DNA of 64,000 bases, taken from the NCBI RefSeq assembly GCF_000332235.1, contig NZ_CM001775.1, forward strand, positions 2,014,230-2,078,229, written 5' to 3'. Origin of the DNA: Geminocystis herdmanii PCC 6308 (lineage in GTDB: Bacteria; Cyanobacteriota; Cyanobacteriia; Cyanobacteriales; Cyanobacteriaceae). Positions 30,516-40,708 of this stretch are shown one piece after another (position 1 is the stretch's first letter; the number at the start of each line of letters is the position of its first letter). The notes beneath the pieces were generated by a model. The model was not told the DNA's origin. It worked only from the letters and a program-made list of their open reading frames with translations, and did no database searches. The translations under genes were made by a program, and so were the position numbers.

Positions 30516-30770
30516 ATGTCATTACCAGAAACGATCGTACAAGTAACTATTATCAGTCAATGTTGGCAAAAAGGACAAATTGAAGGACAAGTAAAAGCAG
30601 GTACTTATGAATGGTATTTTCGCTGGTATTTTCTCATGGGCAAATTATCAGTTAATCCTACCCTTGGACGCAGTTTAATTCAAGAGCCTTTATCTCGTTT
30701 TTTAGAAAAATATGATTATCAATTAGAAGTAGGAGGAGACTATCAATTTTCTTTAAGAATGAAACTATAG
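30516..30770 (+). CDS. Small conserved cyanobacterial protein (DUF3146-like)
   Basis: 84 residues from ATG 30516 (MSLPETIVQVTII). A TTG six bases earlier is in frame but less likely. The pattern QCWQKGQIEGQVKAGTYEWYF...LGRSLIQEPLSRFLEKYDYQLEVGGDYQF matches my memory of the cyanobacterial DUF3146 family, which has no known function. It lies 62 bp after the pentapeptide-repeat gene and may be co-transcribed with it. Confidence 0.65.
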   Translation: MSLPETIVQVTIISQCWQKGQIEGQVKAGTYEWYFRWYFLMGKLSVNPTLGRSLIQEPLSRFLEKYDYQLEVGGDYQFSLRMKL

Positions 30771-30838
30771 TTAAGCAAATAGAGTTAATAAATTTAATTA
30801 AAATATAATTATTTATACAAAATATAAAAAATAAGGCT

Positions 30839-31010
30839 CTTCTACAGTAGTGATGATAAATTAGTAGGAAATAAAAGCTATAATTTTTATTAAATAAGGC
30901 TTACACTAAAATCAAAATCTAATTTTTATAAATTATTAATTTTGAAATTCTCTGTTGTCTTTTGCCTTTTGCCTACCTTCATCAATAATTTATCATACTC
31001 AAAGTAGAAG
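30839..31010. mobile_element. MITE-like element with about 25-bp terminal inverted repeats
   Basis: CTTCTAC...GATGATAAATTA at the left (30839-30864) faces TAATTTATCATAC...GTAGAAG at the right (about 30986-31010). The arms are imperfect in the middle. The 172-bp interior is non-coding and holds short CTTTTGC repeats. It accounts for most of the gap 30771-31097. Confidence 0.5.
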
Positions 31011-31097
31011 AACCAAAATAATATATAAGAAAAATACCTTAAATTCTCAATTAATTTTTATCATAAAAAAAACAGAATAAATATCTTAAAGCAAAAT

Positions 31098-32675
31098 ATG
31101 GATCATCTGAATGAAGACTTACAAAATAAATTTTTAAATTTAATTAATCAAAGAATAGGTATTAGTATTCGTCAAAAAGACTTAAATAATTTTGCAAAAA
31201 ATATTTCTCAAAGAATGAATGCTAATAAAATATCTTTGGCATCAGATTATTATAAATTATTAACGGAAAATACTAGAAGATGTAATGAAGAATGGCAAAA
31301 ATTAGCCATAGTATTAACTAACTTAGAGAGCTATTTTTTTAGAGATAAAGGACAAATTAAAATCTTAGAAAATTATGTTTTTCCTGAGTTAATTAAGAAA
31401 AATTATTCATCAAAAAATCTGAATATCATTAGTGCTGGTTGTTCTACGGGAGAAGAAGCCTATTCTTTAGCAATTTTAGCCTCAGAAATTATTGGCAATA
31501 TTCACCAATGGAATATTAATATTTCGGGATTAGACCTTAATTTAGATGCTTTAGAAAAAGCAAAAAAAGGTATCTATGGTAATTGGTCATTACGCAGTAT
31601 GTCTCAAGAAAAAAAAGAGCGTTATTTTAAACAAAATAATGAGCAATATGAGATTTTACCCGAATATAAAAAAATGGTAAGATTTCATTATTTTAACTTA
31701 GTAAATGATTCATGGGATCAACTAAATCCGTCTCCAGACAACATCGATTTGATTATTTGTCGTAATGTTTTCATTTATTTTGATACAGAATCTATCCATA
31801 AAGTAGTAAATAAATTTAAGAATATTCTCAATATTTCGGGATTTTTAATGACTGGTCATGCAGAAGTTGATAGTTCTAAAGTTTCCCATTTTCAGGCTCA
31901 AAGTTTCCCTGAATCTCTCGTTTATATCTATGATCCAAATCAAGTAAAAAAAGTATCTTTTTCTTTTACTCAATCTAAAAATTCTGTATCTGAAAATAAA
32001 GTTTTATCGAAAGAAATTAATAATATTTCACCTATTTTAATCCCTAAAATAAAGCCTTTACCTACTAATAATTTTACTCCTTCGATCGAACCTCTTTATA
32101 CCAACAATACTTTTAACAATACATTACAAAATTTAACTTCAAATCCTCCTACTTCTACACCAATAACGAAAAAAATTGAGGAAAATTTATTATTTATTGA
32201 AACGTCTAAATTAATCAAACAAAAATCCTATAAGAGTGCGATCGAAAATACGAAAAAGTTAATTCAAGAATATCCAAAAAATATCTTACCCTATCAAATG
32301 ATGGCGGAAATTTATGCCAATATGGGAGAGTATTTAGAAGCGGAAAAATACTGTAATTTAGCCTTAAAAATAGATTCCTTTGCGGTTTATCCCCACTATA
32401 TTTTAAGTAACTTAGCCGATGCTCAAGGCAACTTAGAAGAAACAAAAAAACTCTTGAAAAAAATTATTTATTTAGACTCTAATTTCATTTCAGCATATAT
32501 TGAATTAGCAAATATTTATCAGTTAGAAAATGACGTTTCTTTAAGTCAAAAAATGTGGAAAAATTTAAAAGAAGTCTTAAACAAATTACCAGACTCACAA
32601 ATTATTCCAGACTTAGACAACTTAACCGTAGCACAATTAAAAGAACAACTGAAAACTACCCTAAATTCTATCTAA
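31098..32675 (+). CDS. CheR-type methyltransferase with C-terminal TPR domain
   Basis: 525 residues. The N-terminal helical CheR domain (LTNLESYFFRDKGQ) is followed by the SAM-binding domain (IISAGCSTGEEAYSLAI) and DLIICRNVFIYFD, covering about 1-270. A low-complexity linker leads to four or so TPR units at about 355-500. CheR methylates glutamates on chemoreceptors; CheR-TPR fusions often serve other signalling arrays or pili. No chemoreceptor, cheB or cheA gene lies nearby, so its target is unknown. Confidence 0.88.
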   Translation: MDHLNEDLQNKFLNLINQRIGISIRQKDLNNFAKNISQRMNANKISLASDYYKLLTENTRRCNEEWQKLAIVLTNLESYFFRDKGQIKILENYVFPELIKKNYSSKNLNIISAGCSTGEEAYSLAILASEIIGNIHQWNINISGLDLNLDALEKAKKGIYGNWSLRSMSQEKKERYFKQNNEQYEILPEYKKMVRFHYFNLVNDSWDQLNPSPDNIDLIICRNVFIYFDTESIHKVVNKFKNILNISGFLMTGHAEVDSSKVSHFQAQSFPESLVYIYDPNQVKKVSFSFTQSKNSVSENKVLSKEINNISPILIPKIKPLPTNNFTPSIEPLYTNNTFNNTLQNLTSNPPTSTPITKKIEENLLFIETSKLIKQKSYKSAIENTKKLIQEYPKNILPYQMMAEIYANMGEYLEAEKYCNLALKIDSFAVYPHYILSNLADAQGNLEETKKLLKKIIYLDSNFISAYIELANIYQLENDVSLSQKMWKNLKEVLNKLPDSQIIPDLDNLTVAQLKEQLKTTLNSI

Positions 32676-32677
32676 AT

Positions 32678-32700
32678 TTGTAGTAAGGGTTTTAACCCTT
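32678..32700. repeat. Copy of the AGTTCGTAGT dispersed family
   Basis: TTTGTAGTAAGGGTTTTAAC then CCTT, just after the CheR-TPR stop. A second hairpin GCCTTG...CAAGGC follows at about 32728-32750 between convergent genes and may terminate transcription. Confidence 0.6.
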
Positions 32701-32790
32701 GTGAATTATTGTTGTATCCCATTAACCGCCTTGCAATAAATTGACAAGGCTAATAGCTACCGTCTGCTAAAGCGACTCAATTATTCATTC

Positions 32791-35697
32791 TCAATTCTGC
32801 ATTTTCAATTCTTCATTGATAATTTCCACTGTACCTTTAACACCATTTAACCGCACTAATTGACCATTTTGTAAAATATCTGTAGCGTGGTTAATGTCCA
32901 TTACCGCAGGAATACCATACTCTCTAGCGATAATCGCACCGTGGGAGAGTTTTCCTCCAACTTCGGCAATTATGCCTCCAGCTTGGGCTAAAATAGTTGA
33001 CCAACCTGAGTCGGTATGGGGTACAACTAGAATAGTATCAGAATCGATATTTTCTGTGTCAGTGAGGGTTTTCAATATCTTAATTTTACCTTCAACAATT
33101 CCAGCGCTGGCGCCGATACCTTGAAGACAAGAATTTGTCAGGGTGGGAGTGTATTGGTAGGTTAAATCGATGTGGGGAGGTTTACCATATATTAGGTAAG
33201 GAATAGTGGTTATTTTTTTGCTTTCTTCCCATTCCAATTTCCTTTCTTTTACGATATTAACTATGTTTAATTCTTGATTTTTTTGGATAATATAATCTTT
33301 TATTTCTGCTAATTTTAAAAAGAATATATCGTTTTCTTGATTTAACCTATTTTCTGTCAATAGTTTTTTATCTAAAGCAAGGAAACTATAACGTAAATGA
33401 GCTAAAAATTGGGAGTAAATTGTGCTAACTTTTCCTTTTAATTCTAGTCTTTTTTGAACTGTATTAACTTTCCATTTATCCTTTTTTTTCTCTAGTTTTG
33501 TAATACTTGATTCGGTAAAATTATCCCCCACAAATTTAGTAAATATTATCTTCATTTGCTTAGAATTTTCACGCCAACGAGGAACAGATATATCGGTAGC
33601 AACTTCACTTAAATAACCGTATTTATCTAAACATTTTTCTAAGTTTTGTAAAATAGATTCCCCTTCATTGGTTTCTGTTAAATAGGCAAAAAAAGCAGCG
33701 TAATTAGTTAAGTCGATCGAGGCTAATTCATCTTTAGACAATAGTTTTCGGGCATCGATCGCAATTTTTTTGAGATCATTAATAGAGGCAATTTCGGGAA
33801 TGTTGCGATAGTCTAATTCTTCGGGTAAAACCTTTAATATTTTTTGTCTTAAACTATAGCTTAAAGGAGCAAAAATACTATAGTAAGTGGCTTTTTTTAA
33901 GGTGGTTAAAATATCATCTATTCTTCTTAACAAATCCTGATAAGATAAACTATGAGGATCAATTTCTGTCAATTCATCCAATAAAGGGTTAAAATGTCGA
34001 TCGAGATCATAATTAAATCGATTGTGCAACTTCCATTCATGATTTAATAAACGCCATAATCCGAATAAATTAATGAGAGTAGTAGATAAGGGAGGCTTAG
34101 TAAATTTAGCACCACGGGTAAGAAATTCTAAACTCTCAGGAGGCAACCCCATGCGCTTAAAAATTTCCCCTAAAAGAGTGGCATTAAAATAGGCTCGATG
34201 ATAGTGTAAAGTAGCCGTTTTACCAAAATCTAAATTCTGAGCTTTTTTTCCTAAAACAATAGTAAAAATATCACCCCAAACACCACAGGTAAGAGGTTGA
34301 TTAATTGACCATGTTAAAGGACATATTACACCCGGTATCACTTCTGAGGCAATTTTTCTTGTCCATAATGGTTGAAGGTTAGTAATAGGACGAGTTTGCA
34401 ATAACCAAATTTTTTCACCGTCATAAGTCCATTCTATATCTTGAGGTTGCCCTTGGCATAAATTTTCGATTTCCCTCGCCATTTTTGCCACTTCTATCAA
34501 GACTTCTCTAGGGGTATTACCTTCCCCTTGTAAAGTTTCATCGGGGAAGTAAACTCGATATGCTTCGGGGGTAACTTCCCCTGAGACAACTTGAGTAGCC
34601 AATCCGGCTAAGGCTTCGATGCACACACAATCTTCTAGTTGATTTACAGGGTCTCTACTAAAAACTACACCAGAATATAAACCTTGTATTTGTTGCTGTA
34701 CGATAACAGCCATACCTTGAGCTTTTTCTTGATTACCTTGACGATAATTAAGTGCGATCGAGCTATCATAGGAAGATAAACAAGCAATGATAGCCTGTTG
34801 CAAACTATTTTTATCCGTCACATTGAGAAAACTATCATAAATTCCTGCCGCCGAAGCCGTCAAAGAATCCTCATCTAAAGCGCTCGATCGAACTACCAAG
34901 GGATTACTTAAAGAAGGTTGTAAAAAATCACAGAGTTTAAAAACATCATCCCCAGCTTTGATTACCCACCCTTGGGGTACATCATAACCCCATAGAGACA
35001 AAAGAGATAAATTACTTGCTTTAGCGCCCACTTGACGAGGATTTAAGACATCATTTAAACTGAGAATACCGTTATCACCCCTAAAAAAACGAAACACCTT
35101 AGCAGACTCCCCATTAACTTGATTAGAACTTAATTGTAGATCATCTCCTATATTTTGGTATATCCAGATTAAAATACTAGCAAGTACGATCGTGCTTAAA
35201 ACATAAATACTATCATGAATTTTTAGTGCTGACAAGATTACTACCATCAACACCAAAACCCCAACTCTACCGCTTTGCTTCTCACGCCAGATAGTAAAAT
35301 TCACTCCCCCCAACAAAGCAATTAATAAGGAAGCTAGAGGATTATGAGTCACAATTCCCCAAGTGACATTCGTAGCTCCTGCCCCTTTACCCCAAAAAAA
35401 GCGCCCCAAGACTAAAGCAATAATAGCGACAATTTCCCAAGTTGAACCGAGAGGAAAGAAAAGCCTAGTTAAAAGCACTACAGCAATACCTTTTCCTGCT
35501 TCCGACAATACCGCCAAGATACCTGCCAATTTTCCCCCGTGATAAAAAGCCGCCGACACCGAAATATTACCCGTGCCTAATTTCTTTAAATCCTTCCCTG
35601 ATACTGCATAGGTAAACCAATCAATAAGAGGAATTGCGCCAATTATAGGAGAGACGACAAGAATAATGGACATTCCCCAAACCTGTGTTAAAGTCAT
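32791..35697 (-). CDS. PlsY-like membrane domain fused to a PEP synthase/PPDK-like enzyme
   Basis: 968 residues. Residues 1-195 are a multi-helix membrane domain with PlsY-like motifs (IGAIPLIDW, KKLGTGNIS, FWGKGAGATNV in place of GGKGVAT). Residues about 205-445 are the ATP-grasp domain of pyruvate phosphate dikinase/PEP synthase (VGAKASNLS, VVRSSALDEDSLTASAAG, IEWTYDGEKIWLLQTRP). A helical middle of over 400 residues precedes the swivelling phosphohistidine domain (TDSGWSTILAQAGG, then GGKLSHGAIIARE with the catalytic His). There is no C-terminal PEP/pyruvate barrel, so, as in rifampicin phosphotransferase-like enzymes, the phosphate acceptor may be something else. PlsY makes lysophosphatidate from acyl-phosphate, so an acyl or lipid-linked substrate is possible. 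Confidence 0.8.
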   Translation of the reverse strand: MTLTQVWGMSIILVVSPIIGAIPLIDWFTYAVSGKDLKKLGTGNISVSAAFYHGGKLAGILAVLSEAGKGIAVVLLTRLFFPLGSTWEIVAIIALVLGRFFWGKGAGATNVTWGIVTHNPLASLLIALLGGVNFTIWREKQSGRVGVLVLMVVILSALKIHDSIYVLSTIVLASILIWIYQNIGDDLQLSSNQVNGESAKVFRFFRGDNGILSLNDVLNPRQVGAKASNLSLLSLWGYDVPQGWVIKAGDDVFKLCDFLQPSLSNPLVVRSSALDEDSLTASAAGIYDSFLNVTDKNSLQQAIIACLSSYDSSIALNYRQGNQEKAQGMAVIVQQQIQGLYSGVVFSRDPVNQLEDCVCIEALAGLATQVVSGEVTPEAYRVYFPDETLQGEGNTPREVLIEVAKMAREIENLCQGQPQDIEWTYDGEKIWLLQTRPITNLQPLWTRKIASEVIPGVICPLTWSINQPLTCGVWGDIFTIVLGKKAQNLDFGKTATLHYHRAYFNATLLGEIFKRMGLPPESLEFLTRGAKFTKPPLSTTLINLFGLWRLLNHEWKLHNRFNYDLDRHFNPLLDELTEIDPHSLSYQDLLRRIDDILTTLKKATYYSIFAPLSYSLRQKILKVLPEELDYRNIPEIASINDLKKIAIDARKLLSKDELASIDLTNYAAFFAYLTETNEGESILQNLEKCLDKYGYLSEVATDISVPRWRENSKQMKIIFTKFVGDNFTESSITKLEKKKDKWKVNTVQKRLELKGKVSTIYSQFLAHLRYSFLALDKKLLTENRLNQENDIFFLKLAEIKDYIIQKNQELNIVNIVKERKLEWEESKKITTIPYLIYGKPPHIDLTYQYTPTLTNSCLQGIGASAGIVEGKIKILKTLTDTENIDSDTILVVPHTDSGWSTILAQAGGIIAEVGGKLSHGAIIAREYGIPAVMDINHATDILQNGQLVRLNGVKGTVEIINEELKMQN

Positions 35698-35853
35698 ATC
35701 GATCGAATATATATAAATTATTAACTATAATTTAATTTTAAAGAAAGCCTGATTGAGTTTCTTAATTACCTTTTGCCATTCAATTATCGGATAATTTCGT
35801 CAATCTTTGCGTTTTTTGCTCCTTTCCGTGATAAAATATCGTGACTTAAAAAT

Positions 35854-36558
35854 ATGAGAAAACCAAGATCAAAAACAAATATAAGTAAGTATTTTTTAGG
35901 ATTATTAAGTATATCTAGCCTATTTTTATTACCTAATTCAGCTAAAGCAGATAGCCCTTTAACCAGTACAAATATTGCTAATTACTATCAAGATATTGAG
36001 ATTATTTCCACAGCACAAAAGACGAAAATAATCGATGAAAAAATATTAAAGTTTTTATTAAGTAAAGCACCTTTAGATGAAAAATCAGCAGTAATTAATG
36101 CTTTAGGATGGAATTTTGAAGGACAAAATAATAGTTATTTATTCTTAGAAGGTTTCGCTAAAAGTAAAGGTTTAAAAATAAATGATTTAACCATCGAACA
36201 GCTTAGTTATTCAGATAAATTTGTTTTAGGTTATCTCTTAGCCATGGACGATTACTTAAATTTATCACCTCTCGATCGAAATAGTTCAATCTCTTTATTT
36301 AAGATAACTCCCTTAGAATTATTAACCTCAGTAGCCTTAGAATTACCTGATAATTTTACTGCTCATTTTATTCGTGCTTTGGTAGAAGGACAAAATAATT
36401 TATCTAACCCAGAATCATGGTGTAATATTTATCAAATTCATCAATTAGTTTTGAATCAATTTCCTTTATCCGAAAGAAATTTACGACCTTTAGCAGTAGA
36501 AAATATTATGGATTATATTAATCTTTATGGTGAATATTGTCAAGGAAAAACACCTTAG
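35854..36558 (+). CDS. Exported protein of unknown function
   Basis: 234 residues with a signal peptide (KYFLGLLSISSLFLLPNSAKADS). The mature part is helical and acidic, with phrases such as EKSAVINALGWNFEGQNN and YLLAMDDYLNLSPLDRNS; two cysteines are near the C-terminus. I do not recognise the family. It is divergent from the PlsY-like fusion gene and upstream of dnaK, with no sign of operon links. Confidence 0.6.
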   Translation: MRKPRSKTNISKYFLGLLSISSLFLLPNSAKADSPLTSTNIANYYQDIEIISTAQKTKIIDEKILKFLLSKAPLDEKSAVINALGWNFEGQNNSYLFLEGFAKSKGLKINDLTIEQLSYSDKFVLGYLLAMDDYLNLSPLDRNSSISLFKITPLELLTSVALELPDNFTAHFIRALVEGQNNLSNPESWCNIYQIHQLVLNQFPLSERNLRPLAVENIMDYINLYGEYCQGKTP

Positions 36559-36638
36559 TTGAAATACTTTTTTTCGTTCATCATTGACTACATTTAGTGC
36601 AAAAAGGCTTGAAACTCTTACTCCGAAAAAATAAAATA

Positions 36639-36684
36639 TCCTCCTGTCTTCCTGTCTCCCTGTCTTCCTGTCTCCCTCTCTCCC
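36639..36684. repeat. CTTCCTGTCTCCCTGT microsatellite
   Basis: Tandem heptamer-like TCCTGTC / TCCCTGT units upstream of dnaK. Similar units occur inside MITE copy B and (opposite strand) after the ArsR gene near 40602-40636. The gap 36559-36866 otherwise holds the dnaK promoter region; I found no CIRCE element in it. Confidence 0.7.
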
Positions 36685-36866
36685 CATTCCCCTAATTAAA
36701 GGTACGGAAAACTACACTACCAGAAAACGATCGCTTCCCTCACTATAGAAATAGGAAATTAATAATTGAATATTGACAGTTAACAAATAAATTTTAAAAT
36801 TGCTAATTATCAATGATCAATCTTTAATGTATAGAAAATTATATATAATAAAAGGAAAAAAAATAT

Positions 36867-38765
36867 ATGGGAAAAGTCGTAGGTATAGATTTAGGTACAA
36901 CTAACTCTTGTGTAGCAGTAATGGAAGGCGGAAAACCAGTAGTTATTGCTAATGCTGAAGGTTTTAGAACCACACCTTCTGTAGTTGCTTATGCTAAAAA
37001 TGGCGATCGATTAGTCGGGCAAATCGCTAAACGTCAAGGGGTAATGAATCCCGAAAATACCTTCTATTCCGTTAAACGTTTTATCGGTAGAAGATATGAT
37101 GAAGTTACCAACGAAACCACAGAGGTATCTTATAAAGTATTAAATGTTGGTGGCAATGTCAAAATAGATTCTCCTTCTCAGGGTAAACAATTTTCTCCTG
37201 AAGAAATTTCTGCTCAAGTTTTGCGCAAATTAGTGGAAGATGCTAGTAAATACTTAGGGGAAACTGTCACCGAAGCCGTAATTACCGTACCAGCTTATTT
37301 TAATGATTCTCAACGTCAAGCGACTAAAGACGCTGGAAAAATTGCGGGGATTGAAGTAAAACGTATTATCAACGAACCTACTGCGGCATCTTTAGCCTAT
37401 GGCTTAGATAGAAAAAGTAACGAAACCATCTTAGTATTTGACTTAGGCGGAGGTACATTTGACGTTTCTGTATTGGAGGTGGGAGACGGTGTATTTGAAG
37501 TTTTGTCAACCTCTGGGGATACCCACTTAGGAGGAGATGACTTTGATAAAAAAATTGTGGACTTCCTCGCCGAAGATTTTAAAGGCAAAGAAGGCATTGA
37601 TTTACGCAAAGATAAACAGGCTTTACAACGTCTTACCGAAGCCGCCGAAAAAGCGAAAATAGAACTTTCTAGCGTGTCTCAAGCAGAAATTAACTTACCC
37701 TTCATTACCGCTACCCAAGACGGACCTAAACACTTAGAATTAACTTTAACAAGAGCTAAATTTGAGTCTTTATGTTCTGATTTGATCGATCGATGTGCTA
37801 TTCCTGTACAAAATGCGCTCAAAGATTCTAAACTCAGCGCTAGTGATATTGATGAAGTTGTTTTAGTTGGTGGCTCAACTCGTATTCCTGCTGTCAAAGA
37901 AGTAGTTAAAAAAGTTCTTGGAAAAGAGCCTAATCAAACCGTTAACCCCGATGAAGTGGTAGCTGTGGGAGCGGCTATTCAAGGAGGAGTTTTAGCAGGA
38001 GAAGTCAAAGATATTCTCTTATTAGATGTATCCCCTCTTTCTTTAGGTGTAGAAACCCTCGGCGGTGTAATGACCAAAATTATCCCCAGAAATACCACCA
38101 TCCCCACCAAAAAATCGGAAACCTTCTCTACAGCAGTGGATGGACAAAGTAACGTGGAAATCCATGTTTTACAAGGTGAGCGTGAATTTTCCAAAGATAA
38201 CAAGAGTTTAGGTACTTTCCGTTTAGATGGTATTCCTCCTGCTCCTCGTGGTGTACCTCAAATTGAAGTTATCTTCGATATTGATGCTAACGGTATTTTA
38301 AACGTAACTGCTAAGGACAAAGGTACTGGTAAAGAGCAATCTATTAGTATCACTGGTGCTTCTACTTTACCCGATGATGAAGTCGATCGTATGGTGAAAG
38401 AAGCGGAAGCTAATGCCGCCTCCGACAAAGAAAGACGGGAGCAAGTAGAGCGTAAAAACCAAGCGGATTCTTTAGTTAATCAAGCAGAAAAACAATTAAG
38501 CGAATTGGGTGATAAAGTGTCTGGTGATGATAAAACTAAAGCCGAAGACTTAATTAACCAACTTCGTGATGCCGTTGCTCAAGACGATGATGAGAAAATT
38601 AAAACCGTCATGCCTGAATTGCAACAGGTACTATACACCATCGGCACTAACATTTATCAACAATCTGGTGGTGCAACCCCTCCGGGGGCTGATTCCACAG
38701 GTGGCGGTGATACTGGAGCAAAAACTGGTGGTGATGATGTCATCGATGCTGAATTTTCTGAATAA
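36867..38765 (+). CDS. dnaK: Chaperone protein DnaK (Hsp70)
   Basis: 632-residue ATP-dependent chaperone. It begins [18 protein letters not shown], with the phosphate loops [12 protein letters not shown] and [13 protein letters not shown], the substrate-binding domain after the linker [13 protein letters not shown], and the C-terminal tail [10 protein letters not shown]. Cyanobacteria have several DnaK proteins; this length and tail fit the essential stress-induced DnaK2 type. hrcA lies 2 kb downstream but in a separate unit. No dnaJ or grpE is adjacent. Confidence 0.97.
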   Translation: MGKVVGIDLGTTNSCVAVMEGGKPVVIANAEGFRTTPSVVAYAKNGDRLVGQIAKRQGVMNPENTFYSVKRFIGRRYDEVTNETTEVSYKVLNVGGNVKIDSPSQGKQFSPEEISAQVLRKLVEDASKYLGETVTEAVITVPAYFNDSQRQATKDAGKIAGIEVKRIINEPTAASLAYGLDRKSNETILVFDLGGGTFDVSVLEVGDGVFEVLSTSGDTHLGGDDFDKKIVDFLAEDFKGKEGIDLRKDKQALQRLTEAAEKAKIELSSVSQAEINLPFITATQDGPKHLELTLTRAKFESLCSDLIDRCAIPVQNALKDSKLSASDIDEVVLVGGSTRIPAVKEVVKKVLGKEPNQTVNPDEVVAVGAAIQGGVLAGEVKDILLLDVSPLSLGVETLGGVMTKIIPRNTTIPTKKSETFSTAVDGQSNVEIHVLQGEREFSKDNKSLGTFRLDGIPPAPRGVPQIEVIFDIDANGILNVTAKDKGTGKEQSISITGASTLPDDEVDRMVKEAEANAASDKERREQVERKNQADSLVNQAEKQLSELGDKVSGDDKTKAEDLINQLRDAVAQDDDEKIKTVMPELQQVLYTIGTNIYQQSGGATPPGADSTGGGDTGAKTGGDDVIDAEFSE

Positions 38766-38796
38766 TTTGTTTGATTAGACATCGACAATACCTCTC

Positions 38797-38824
38797 GTAG
38801 AGGTGTAAAATTTTACGCCTCTAC
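38797..38824. repeat. 28-bp palindrome, sister of 2927-2954
   Basis: GTAGAGGTGTAAAA/TTTTACGCCTCTAC with one mismatch. It abuts the left end of MITE copy B and follows dnaK, for which it could act as a processing or termination hairpin. Confidence 0.7.
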
Positions 38825-38828
38825 AACA

Positions 38829-39032
38829 ACCTCAGTTCGACATAAAGAAAATGATGAAAACTAGACAGGTGGACAAGTGGACAAGTGGACAGGGAGAAAA
38901 ATTCTCAATATTTGATGTACTTTTGAGAGAATTTTATTCATTCATCAGAAATACAATCTTCCTGTCTTCCTGTCTTCCTGTCTTCGGAGTCTTCCAAGTC
39001 AGCCCTCACCTATTTTTATATCGAACTCAGGT
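38829..39032. mobile_element. MITE-like element, copy B (204 bp)
   Basis: Left end ACCTCAGTTCGACATAAAG, right end TTTTATATCGAACTCAGGT, matching copy A at 5546-5762. Inside, GGTGGACAAGTGGACA units on the left face CTTCCTGTCTTCCTGT units on the right. No coding capacity. It sits between dnaK and the potassium channel gene. Confidence 0.65.
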
Positions 39033-39045
39033 CACTCAGGTGAAC

Positions 39046-40125
39046 TCAATTTTTCTTGGACTTAATCGGACTTAAAATATTATTTAAGATTCTTAATTGC
39101 TCTGCTGTACCCATACAAATTAAAGAATCTCCCGCTTCTAAAACACTATCCCCAGTAGGTCCAGCTATCAACCTACCATCACAACGACGAATAGCCACCA
39201 CTAAAGCGCCTGATTTAGCCCTTAATTGAGTTTCTGCTAAAGTTTGACCAATACAAGGACAATTATTTTCATCTAATAAACATTCTTCTAAATAAAAAGC
39301 CCTTTCTCCACCACTGAGAATACCATCAACAAAATCCATTATTTGAGGGCGTAAGGCGGCGGCGGCTAATCTTTTTCCTCCCGTAATATAGGGAGAAACA
39401 ACCGCATCGGCTCCGGCTCGTTCTAATTTCTTTACCGCTTCTTCCGTACTAGCTCTGGCGATCGCACGAATATTCGGATTAAGAGCTTTAGCAGACATAA
39501 CAGTATAGAGATTATCTGCATCAGAACTAAGAGCTGCTATAATACAAACAGCATTTTCAATTTTTGCTAATAACAAATATTCATCTAAAGTAGCATCCCC
39601 TTGAAGCACTAAATATCCTTGTTGTTGGGCTTTTTCAATCTCATCTAATTCTGAGTCAATGATAATAAAAGGGATATTTTCTACGGCAAATTCCCTCGCT
39701 ACATGACTCCCCGTGCGCCCATAACCGCATAATATATAATGGTTGGATAATTTATCAATCACGTTTCTTTTTTGTCTTAAACGAATACTTTCTCGAAAAT
39801 AACCCTGTAAAAAAGCCTCGGTAATTCGATTCACTAAATAACCGATGACGATAATCCCCATTAATATTAGCACCATGGTGAATAATCGAGATCGATCGTC
39901 CAGAGGATTTACTTCCCCAAAACCCACGGTAGATAAAGTGATCATAGTCATATAAACAGAATCGATTAATGACCATTCTTCGATTAACCAAAACCAAAGT
40001 GTACCAGTGAGAAAGACTATTCCTAAAAGTATTGAACCACCTATGAGTTCTCTTTTGAGTCGTAAATAGTTTTTTTCTAAGGTGGTTTGAGTTACTTTTG
40101 ATTTTTTAAAGAAAATATCACTCAA
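39046..40125 (-). CDS. Potassium channel with RCK (TrkA-N/TrkA-C) domains
   Basis: 359 residues. Two transmembrane helices flank a pore loop whose filter is TLSTVGFGEV (TVGFG for TVGYG), followed by the RCK nucleotide-binding domain (HYILCGYGRTGSHVAREF, VLQGDATLDEYL) and a TrkA-C domain at about 265-355. This is the MthK-like layout; a gated K+ channel forms a tetramer in the plasma membrane. The 20 bp between the MITE copy B end and the stop codon show the element inserted just past the gene. Confidence 0.9.
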   Translation of the reverse strand: MSDIFFKKSKVTQTTLEKNYLRLKRELIGGSILLGIVFLTGTLWFWLIEEWSLIDSVYMTMITLSTVGFGEVNPLDDRSRLFTMVLILMGIIVIGYLVNRITEAFLQGYFRESIRLRQKRNVIDKLSNHYILCGYGRTGSHVAREFAVENIPFIIIDSELDEIEKAQQQGYLVLQGDATLDEYLLLAKIENAVCIIAALSSDADNLYTVMSAKALNPNIRAIARASTEEAVKKLERAGADAVVSPYITGGKRLAAAALRPQIMDFVDGILSGGERAFYLEECLLDENNCPCIGQTLAETQLRAKSGALVVAIRRCDGRLIAGPTGDSVLEAGDSLICMGTAEQLRILNNILSPIKSKKN

Positions 40126-40247
40126 CTCCTAAATTTATAGATTAATCCTAATTCATTATCTATGATCCATTGTCAATTCTCAATTATTTTTTGTGGGATT
40201 TGGACAAAGTTCATTGTAAAATGTAAGTGTAAATTAATAAAAGTCCT

Positions 40248-40601
40248 ATGGTTACACCCCAACCAGTACCTTCAGAAATTATTGAACAAGTTGCAGAATA
40301 CTTTAATATTTTGAGTAACCCCATGCGTTTGCAAATTCTCAATCTGTTGGGGGATGGAGAAAAATGTGTTCAAGAATTGGTTGAGGAGACTAAAACGAGT
40401 CAAGCGAATGTTTCTAAACATTTAAAAATTATGCTACAGGCTGGAATTATTAACCGTCGCCCTGAAGGTACATCGGCTTATTACTATGTGGAGGATAGCC
40501 TAATTTTTGAGTTATCTCACCTTGTTTGTAACCGTTTGGCTGAAAAAATTGAAAAACAAGCCCTTCAGTTTCGTAATTTAACTCTTGCTAATAAGATATA
40601 G
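40248..40601 (+). CDS. ArsR/SmtB-family transcriptional regulator
   Basis: 117 residues with a winged helix-turn-helix: NPMRLQILNLLGDGEKCVQELVEETKTSQANVSKHLKIML, then the wing INRRPEGTSAYYYVED. A single Cys sits at the alpha-3N position used for metal sensing (EKCVQEL) and another in the C-terminal helix (LVCNRL), so metal or redox sensing is possible but the full metal-site set is not visible. Divergent from the potassium channel gene with a 122-bp gap, which it may control. Confidence 0.88.
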   Translation: MVTPQPVPSEIIEQVAEYFNILSNPMRLQILNLLGDGEKCVQELVEETKTSQANVSKHLKIMLQAGIINRRPEGTSAYYYVEDSLIFELSHLVCNRLAEKIEKQALQFRNLTLANKI

Positions 40602-40708
40602 GAGACAGGAGAGAGGAGACAGGAAATAGGAGAAATACTTTATTTTTTTTAAAAACCTTTACAATAAGTTTAATCAATATTTTTTCATAACAAAATAGAT
40701 ACTCTAAG

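Noticed and set aside
36559-36866. CIRCE element before dnaK as target of HrcA
   Set aside because: No TTAGCACTC-N9-GAGTGCTAA-like sequence is present.
38851-39032. Open frame of 74 codons over the interval between dnaK and the potassium channel
   Set aside because: It lies inside MITE copy B and its residues come from microsatellite units; no protein-like pattern.
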